Below, piece after piece: positions 51,801-60,800 of a stretch of 64,000 nt of DNA. The position numbers and the translations under genes are program-made. The number at the start of each line of letters is the position of its first letter. Positions within the stretch are counted from its first letter, which is position 1. Under the pieces are notes generated by a model, which had not been told where the DNA came from, did not search any database, and saw only the letters and a program-made list of their open reading frames with translations. The DNA comes from Carettochelys insculpta (taxonomy: Eukaryota > Chordata > Testudines > Carettochelyidae), in assembly GCF_033958435.1 (NCBI RefSeq), contig NC_134144.1, positions 10,162,010-10,226,009 of the forward strand. Direction: 5' to 3'.

Positions 51801-54800
51801 TTGAAAATATTGACTTCCCGTCGTCGGGCAAATTCTCTCATCTGGCAACTGACATGTCCTGAGGGTCCTGGATGAGAGAGGTTCAACCTGTATCAAATTC
51901 TTGGAGACATCTCATGACAATTGTTCAATGTGACAGCTTGCAAATGCTAAGAGATTCTTAATTCTGGCAAGGAGACATCAATTTTGTAAGCCAATTTTCT
52001 GCTGGTGTCAATTGGCACAGTAATTATGATTTAAATAGAATGATGCCAGTTTAAACTGTGAAGAGTTAACCTAACTTACATGTTGTTCAGTAATATATGC
52101 TTAACGTATACTATTCAATGCAGTAAATGTTACTTGTGGTCTCATTTTCTTTTCTTGTTCTCAAGAACTGTGCCAGAGAACCTCGCTAATGTGAGGTTAA
52201 TTATTAATTTTCCATTATATTTTGTGACAATAATGGACTTGTTTTTATTGGCTCCTCATGAACACAAGCAAGATATTCCAGCTCCTATCATCTCTGCAAA
52301 AAAAAAACCCTACATAAATAGCAATTTTCCAAGTCCTTCTTTACATTTCTGTAAGCAAATAAAAGGACAATCTACAAAAAAAAGCAAAAATCTTTTGCCA
52401 GAACATGAGTTGGAAATAACTTCAGGAATGTAGATTTGAATCTGAACCCCATGTTGTTCAGCAAAAAAGTTTGAATATGTTCATGATAAGCGAACTTTCT
52501 AGTGTCTACCAAAAGAAATTTCCTTAGAAATCCAATTTACAATGAAACAGGGATTTTTTCTCTGACAGGTCCTGCTCCTGGTGTGGCATCAGTATTGTGG
52601 GAGACTCATGACCATACGGAACTCAAGATGAAGTGCTTATTAGCCAGTCTTAGGTTCATTAAAATACTAGTTAGAAAATGAACTGTGCTGTATAAAAATA
52701 GAATGGATGAGATTTTTAAAAGCCCGACTCTTAAATAGGAGGTGGCTAAAAAGCTGGATCTTTTTTGTCATAAGGTATATTCGGCAGCAATAATCTCACC
52801 CCTGAGCTCCTTACCTTCTTCCAATGGTGGCTCAACCTGCAGAATGTCTGCACCAGAGTCCCCTTTCCTTTACAACAACCAAGACTTGTCCTTATTACAG
52901 ATGCACCAATGATAGGCTGGGGGTGGGGGAGCTAATTTATGCAATTTCAGTATGAAAGGTCTTTGGTCACCAGGAGAGATTCCAATGCATAGCAAGGTCA
53001 AGAAGCTACAGGCAAGATGTTCATCTGCAACATGTACTGCATCCACCTCCAGGGCAAATATATTTCAGTTCTACCAGACACCACCATAGTAATGTTCTAT
53101 ATAGAGAAACAGGGTGGTACTCACTCCTTTCCCCTATGTCATGAAGCCCTCAAGCTGGGGGACTTCTACATCCCTCACAAAATACACCTAGAAGCCCCGT
53201 ATTTGCTTGGTGCACAGAATGAGTTGGCCCACCAGCTCAGCTGGTCCTTTCACTGCCAGAAGTGTTCGCTTCACCCTGACATTGACCCTACATTTTCCAG
53301 AGGTGGGGGATGCCCTAGATAGACCTCTTCACAATGTGTCAGAACAAGAAGTGCCAGATCTTCTGTTCCTTCCTGAGTCATAGCCCAGGAGGGGAACACA
53401 CATAGCATGGTCCTACTGAAAATACACCAGGACAAGGCAGTGGTAATTCTTATATCCCCAGGGTGGTCCAGGCAGCACTGATTCACCACACTACTATCTC
53501 TCTCGGTGGACACATTGCTCCTTCTGGAGCTGTTCACTCAGGACCATTGTCAGCTCCAGCACTTAAACCTGGAGTCACTTCATCTCACAGCTTGGTTGAG
53601 CCTATTGGAGCTAGCATGGCCAAAAGAGGTCAGAGAAATCCTCCTAGGCAGAGCTCCTCCACTTGAACTATGTATCTTACCACATAGAAGAGATCTTCCA
53701 TCTGGTCTCTCCAAAGAAGTAGTCAGCTGATGGGAGCCCCATTCCTATTATTTTGGACTACCTTTTTAATTTAGAATCAGAGGAAGTAGCAGTGGCTTCA
53801 CTAAGGATGCACTTGGCAGCTATCTCAGCCTTTCACACAGGTTCGGCGAGCCCTTCTTTGTTTGCTGATCCCACAGTAGTCTGTTTCTTGAAAGGCCTAA
53901 ACAGACATTTCCTCTGAGAGTCAGTCAATTCCCCAGTGGGACCTCAACCTCACCCTGCCAATTAATGGGACTGCCCTTTGAGCCTCTAGTGACCTGCTCT
54001 CTTCTCTCTTTCTCTTGGAAGTTGGAGTTTCTAATGGCTGTCAAATCGGCCAGAAGAGTATCTGAACTTAAGGTTGACAGTGCGAGCAGAATCGCGGGCA
54101 ATAAACCCCCCGCTGACCCCGCACCAGCAGTCCGTCCGGATCCCCACGGGGCCTTAGACGAGGGCAAAGGAGAGACAATGGAAGCCCGCCGACTAGCAAA
54201 AGGCCGCTCCGCTCCTCAGCAGGCCAACCCCACCCACCTCCGGCAGGGGGCCTAACGCCCAGTGTTGTGCAGGAGGAGAGAGGCTGGGGAGAAGCTAATC
54301 CCCGGTAGGTTGGGAGCTGGCTCGTTTGTTAGAGGCAAGGGTGAGACAAGGAGAGGAAGGTTGAATAAAATGGTGATTATATTTATTAACAAAAAACAGT
54401 AACTTACAAACAAACAACACAGTTTGCAAACTAAACTTATGGAACTATATACTAACTTATTTACCTCTAATTATATTTTAAACACTTACACTAAACACCA
54501 ACAAGGGTTCCATGGAGGGAGTCTATATGGGACTTTCCTTGTAAAACACAAGGATAAAAAGACTTAGTGAGCTTTTTCTTTTTCTCCGAGCTACAGGGGA
54601 ATAAATTAGTGTTTTATCCCTATATACTCTGGGTGACTAGTGTCACCCTATTGGATACCCTGAGGACCAGCCTATCAAGGTTCCCTCCCAACTGTTTTTT
54701 CCAGTGGGGCTTGGAGAGAAGGGGAGAAAAGAGAGAAAAAAGAGGGTTAGAGAGAGAGTATAACAATGAACAATTAACTAACAAAGTTTCTAACTAGGGG

Positions 54801-57800
54801 CTTATTAACCAATTGTGCAGCTCCGATTAAATGGTTTTAGCCCCGAGTTATAGCTTTCAGTTGGTTTTGAGCTACAGTTTGGTAAGTATTCCTACACAGC
54901 CCGAATCAAGCTTCGAAGTTAGTATTTCAGGGCGTGGAGGGGGTTTACGTGTTCGGTTAGTCTTGTCCAGTGGTCCAGTCCAGTGTGATGGTCACGTCCG
55001 GTGAAGAAGGATCTAGGCGTTGGCAGCGAGAGCGTTGGTGCTGCGAGGGTGGCAGACTTTAAGCTTCAATTGGAGTGGACGCAGTACCCCACCCTAGGGG
55101 TGAGGCCAGTTCGACCCACTCCAAATCCGCTTTAGATCCGCTTGTTGGCGGCGAGATTGGGGGTGCCGCAGTGATTTTGGCAGGCTCTGGGTACTAAGGA
55201 GTGAGAGCGCAGTACCCCACCCTAAGGGTGAGGCCAGTTCGCCCCTCACCCAATTTACCTCAGAGCGAACTGCCTTAGCTCTTTTAGTGTGTGTGTGTTT
55301 CAGCTCGTGCCTCAGCAGGGCGGACCCTGCTGGGCGGATGTGGAATTGCTTTAGGAGATCTTCAGGGAGGCAGGAGCTCTTCAAAAAGTCAGGAGCTCTT
55401 CGAAAAGTCTTCTCTCAGTGCCAGCTCTGCACCAAGCGCCGGTATCGACTGTCCCAAGCGCTGTGGGGCGCTGCCTTATATTCCCTGATCTCATGCATTA
55501 TTTATGAGTTTATTTACATATGGGCGTTCTGAAGGGCCTGTTTTCAAACAGGTCCTTCTCCAGAAGCTGCCTCACCTTTGTCCAATGAGGAGCCTGGATT
55601 TCAAATCCATGATTTTGAAATGTCTGTGAGTTCAGGTTACCGGTAAAACCAACTGACACAGAGTGACCGTTACAGGGGGCTGCTAACTGGCAGCCTATGT
55701 ACCTTTTAGAGTTTACCTGCCCCTGTAATGATATTAAAGGCCCAAGGCTTGTTTCCCCTGGCCCACGGGGACGATTATGCCCAAGGGATGAAAAATCCCT
55801 GACAAAGGTCTTGACTTCAGAACCACCTCATGCAATGTCTTATAAGGATAAGGTTCAACTTTGACCACACCCAGCCTTTTTGCCTAAGGTGGTATCATCT
55901 CTCCATACCAACCAGGACATTTTTCTACTGATTTTTTTACACAAAGCCACATGGGTCTGACAAAGAGTGCTCATTCCTCTCTTTAGATGTCAGGCATGGC
56001 TTCACTTTCTATCTGGAGTGCCCAGAAAATCTATGTCATGAGCTTCCTAGAATGCCCCTGTACATCCTGGAGTACTGGTTCCATGTATCAGGGATATTCC
56101 CTAGGTGGGAAGGTTCTTATACCTGTGCTGTGACTCCAACATTTGTTCTTTTTCATCTTCTGCATTAGGGAATGTCCATCAAGGATCATTTAATCCAGCA
56201 ACTCCTCTGTCCTTCTCTGTTGCCTTGCAGGTATCTAAGAAAGCAGTTAAACAAATGGAAAGACAAGATGCTGCTTCTCCACAACTCCCAGGATGCCAAA
56301 AACTGCCAACTAGATGCAAAGCTCCAAGTTCTAATAGCAACCCATGAAAGCATGCGGGTTGAGCTGCAGCAGATGAGACAGGAAATAAAGGTATAGAGAA
56401 CAGTGTACCGAGAATCTTATTGATTTGGGTACTGGCATGCTCTGCCCATTGTTTTTGATGCACACCAACATTGTCACTTTGTGCTCCCCTGTTATTTCTT
56501 CTCTTACATAGATACAGATACAAGATGCTCAGGACACTGATTCTTTGTTCTGTATTAGTGGGTCAAGACCTCAATGGAGTAGGGGGCTGAACAGTGGAGC
56601 TCTTCTGCCTACCACATTACATATAAACATGAATAAATAATAATGAGTGAGATGTCTTAGAGAAATTCCAATCATAAAATCTTCTCACCAACAGAGGTAT
56701 ATGATGGGGATCAATAAACATGAAGACAAAGGCTCTTAAGCAAAGTAAGCTGTCATGGAATAAAAGGAATCTTAGGGATTGGTAACTGGTTAAAAGATAG
56801 AAAACAAAGGGTCAAAATAAATGATCAGTTTTCAGAATGGAAAGTGCTAAGAAGGGGTGTCCTCCAGAGGTCTGTACTGGGACCACCCCACTCAACAAAT
56901 TCGTAAATGATCTGAAAAAGGGGTAAACAGTGGTGTGTCAAAATTTGCACTTGGTACAAAACTACCCAAGGTAAAGTCCCAGTCAGACTGCGAAAAGCTG
57001 GCAAAATATCTCACAAAATGGAGTAACTGGGCAATAAAATGGCAGATTAAATTTAATATTGATCAATGCAAAGTAATGCATGTTGGAAAACAAAATTTCA
57101 ACTATACATATAAAAAGATGGCGTGTACATTGGCTTTTTTCACTCAAGAAAGGTATGTTGGAGTCATATAAATCCATGGTATGCCCACAATCTTGAAAAC
57201 TGAGGGCAACCACATATGCACAATCTCAAAGATGCATTGGAATTGGAAGGGGTTCAGAAAAGGACAACAGAATTATTGGGCTATGGAATGGCTGTAAGAA
57301 AAGTCAAGATTAATAAGACTTTTCAGCTTGGAACAGAGACGACTAAGAGGGGATAGGAGTCTATAAAATCATGACTGTTGTATAGAAAGTGGATAAAAGT
57401 GCTATATTTTCCTTCTCATAACACGAGAACTAGGAGTCACCCAATAAAATTAATACACAGTGGATTTAAAACAAATGAAAAAAATATTTCTTCACAAAGT
57501 CCTCAGTCAATCTGTAGAACTCTTTGCCAGAGGATGTTGTGAAGGCCAAGATTATAATAGTCTTCAAAAAAGAACTAGATAAATTCATGGAGGTTAGGTT
57601 GATCAGTGGCTATTAGCCAGGATGGGCAGAGATGGTGTCCCTAGCCTCTGTTTGCTCAAATCTGGGAATGAGCAACTGGGGATGGAAGACTTGATAATTA
57701 TATGTTCTGTTTACTCCTTCTAGGGCACCTGGCCTTGGCCAGTGTCAGAAGACAGAATACTGGGCTAGATAGACCTTTGTTTTGACCCAATATGGCCATT

Positions 57801-60800
57801 CTTATATAAAATCAAGCAGGGATTAGCTAGAAGCAAAAGGCAGAAAAAGGATGTTTCTTTACAGACACCAATGCTTTTATGGGCCTGATTCACTGAGGTC
57901 AATAGAATAAGTCCTGTTGATTTGTTATTATATTGCAGTGGTGCCTGAAGTTCCCAACCCTGACCAGGGCTCCATTCTGCCCACTACTGTACAAATGTAT
58001 GAAGTCCCTGTCCTAAAAAGCTACAATCTAATTAGCTAAAACCGACAAAGGATGCATTACTATCCTCCTTTTACAGGTGTGGAAACTAAGACATGGAGAT
58101 TCACTGATTTGCTGAAGGTTACCCAGTCTGTGGTAGAGATGAGAGGGAACTGAAACCAGATCTCTTACATGTCATTTCAATTCTTTAACCACGAGACCAT
58201 CCTGCCTCTTTAACAGTCTTCCATTAGCTTTGTAATCTAAGGGTGTCCTGTGGTGTGTTCATTTTAGGAAATGTTAAAACCACCAAACCATCCTTCATTT
58301 GTATTGTGTCAAAATACAATGCCAAAAAGTGAGGACCCGTGGGAGGAAAGGAAACTTCACAGTGGATCGCCTTCAACTCTAGCAATGCCTATGCCCACTA
58401 GCTACACTGAGTCGAAATCCCTGGATCCGTCCTCTGCAGGAAAAAGGCACTTACTAGAGACACAGATGGATCCAGTTGCAATAGACCCAATATCAGGTAC
58501 CACTTGGGGGTCGATATTCCTGCAGAATGCCAACTCCCTAATGAGAGAGCATGAAAAATCAAAAGAGAAGGGAATTCCTCCGACAGATCAGGAGGGGATG
58601 TCAGAACTTGAAAGGACCAGGAACCTTCCCCAGGGGACTGTGACCATCACGTGTAGTCCCACCGCAGCAGAAGTGCCATTTCATAAGGAGGAGAAAGAAG
58701 AGGAGGAATTTCAGCAGCTACTGCTGAAGCTGAAGGATGCTTTGTCTGTCCAACTGCAACCAGGTAAGAGTTTTAAATTTGGAGATATTGGGCCTGATTC
58801 TCTTCTGACCCACATCCAATTTACTCCGGCATAGTTCTGTAGACTTAATTGATGCTACATCTATGTATGAGTGTGTGAGTGGAGGATCAGACCTGATGGG
58901 ACAAACTCTGTTCTGGTGTAAATAGGTGCAGCATCACTGACTTAGTAAAGTGTCACCCATTCATACCAGAGAATTTAATCCATTTAGTCTAGCATGAGGT
59001 ATCTTTATATTTGCACTTTGAGTTGATCAGATGTTGCATTTAATTGCATCCTAAGCAACTCTTGGAATTGCCCAACATATGAAGGTTGCAGCAGGCATGA
59101 CACTCATTAAGTATTACGCATGCCTGTACTCAGCAAACATTGTTCAGTGGGTGTAATTATATTTCACCTTTGGAAATGCTTCAGGGGTTTGGCAGGTTTT
59201 GTTCCCAACATGTGCGTACTCATTCTCTTGCTTTCTCCAAGAATTTGAGATCTCATTAGAATTTCTTTCGCTGGTTCAAAAATTACTCTTAAAATGATGT
59301 CCACAAAGTTCACATCCATTCATATCCCCTCTTTGCACAAGACATGTACATGATGTCACCTGCTGTTTTTCACCAATTTGTGTTACATAAGTTTCTTTTA
59401 TTTCTAAACACGCAGGAACTAAACCTTGTTGCATCCCTTAATGTTAGCAGAAAGCTTTTACATGCACTGGAGACCATCTGTCTCTGGGGCTACGTCTACA
59501 CGTGCACCCAACTTCGAAATAGCTTATTTCGATGTTGCGACATCGAAATAGGCTATTTCGATGAATAACGTCTACACGTCCTCCAGGGCTGGCAACGTCG
59601 ATGTTCAACTTCGACGTTGCTCAGCCCAACATCGAAATAGGCGCAGCGAGGGAACGTCTACACGCCAAAGTAGCACACATCGAAATAAGGGAGCCAGGCA
59701 CAGCTGCAGACAGGGTCACGGGGCGGACTCAACAGCAAGTCGCTCCCTTAAAGGGCCCCTCCCAGACACACTTTCATTAAACAGTGCAAGATACACAGAG
59801 CCAACAACTAGTTGCAGACCCTGTATATGCAGCACGGACCCCCAGCTGCAGCAGCAGCAGCCAGAAGCCCTGGGCTAAGGGCTGCTGCCCACGGTGACCA
59901 CAGAGCCCCGCAAGGGCTGGAGAGAGAGTATCTCTCAACCCCCCAGCTGATGGCCGCCATGGAGGACCCCGCTATTTCGATGTTGCGGGACGCGGATCGT
60001 CTACACGTCCCTACTTCGATGTTGAACGTCGAAGTAGGGCGCTATTCCCATCCCCTCATGGGGTTAGCGACTTCGACGTCTCGCTGCCTAACGTCAATTT
60101 CAACTTCGAAATAGCGCCCAACACATGTAGACGTGACGGGCGCTATTTCGAAGTTACTGCCGCTACTTCGAAGTAGCGTGCACGTGTAGACGCAGCTTGG
60201 ATGTTTGCATGAGATGTGTTTCCTGGCACTAAAAATTACTGAAGAGGGCGTGACTTAGGATTCTGAGGAACCTGTAGTAGTAGTTCTCTCACAGACAGAA
60301 AGTGGATAGATTCATGGGTCACCTGCATTGCAATAGATGGGTTTTCAAGGACAGAAGGGGGTGAGAAAGGATAAAATAATGCTGTAAAAATGAGCTAGGA
60401 AGATTTAAAAATAATGTAAAACTGCTTAAAATCTGAAATAAAAATGTTCTATTAATTCTTAACATGCAAGGCCAAGGCACTCTCAATGTCCATTATATTT
60501 GGCCCTCTAAATATACAAAAAAAAACCTGTGAAAGTAACATTACTAAATAATATCACAAAAGTAGGAAGTGCCAGAAGTGAGGTTGCTTTTGTAACTGTA
60601 ACTCAGCCCTTTTATGCTTTTGCATTGTGGAGCATTTCTGCATGATCATATGCTATTTTTTCCCACAGAACTCCTTTCTCTCAACCCCAGCTTCCAGTTT
60701 CCTTGACTAACCACTTCTAGCCTCCATTCTCCATCCTGAGTTCTAGTTCTATTTCTCTGCCTAACCCACCCCAGTTTCCATCCCCCACCCCAGCTTTGAG

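Noticed and set aside
54079..55672. Protein-coding gene in the GC-rich block
   Set aside because: Only short frames without domains, and it splits a DIRS recombinase frame, so it is an insertion.
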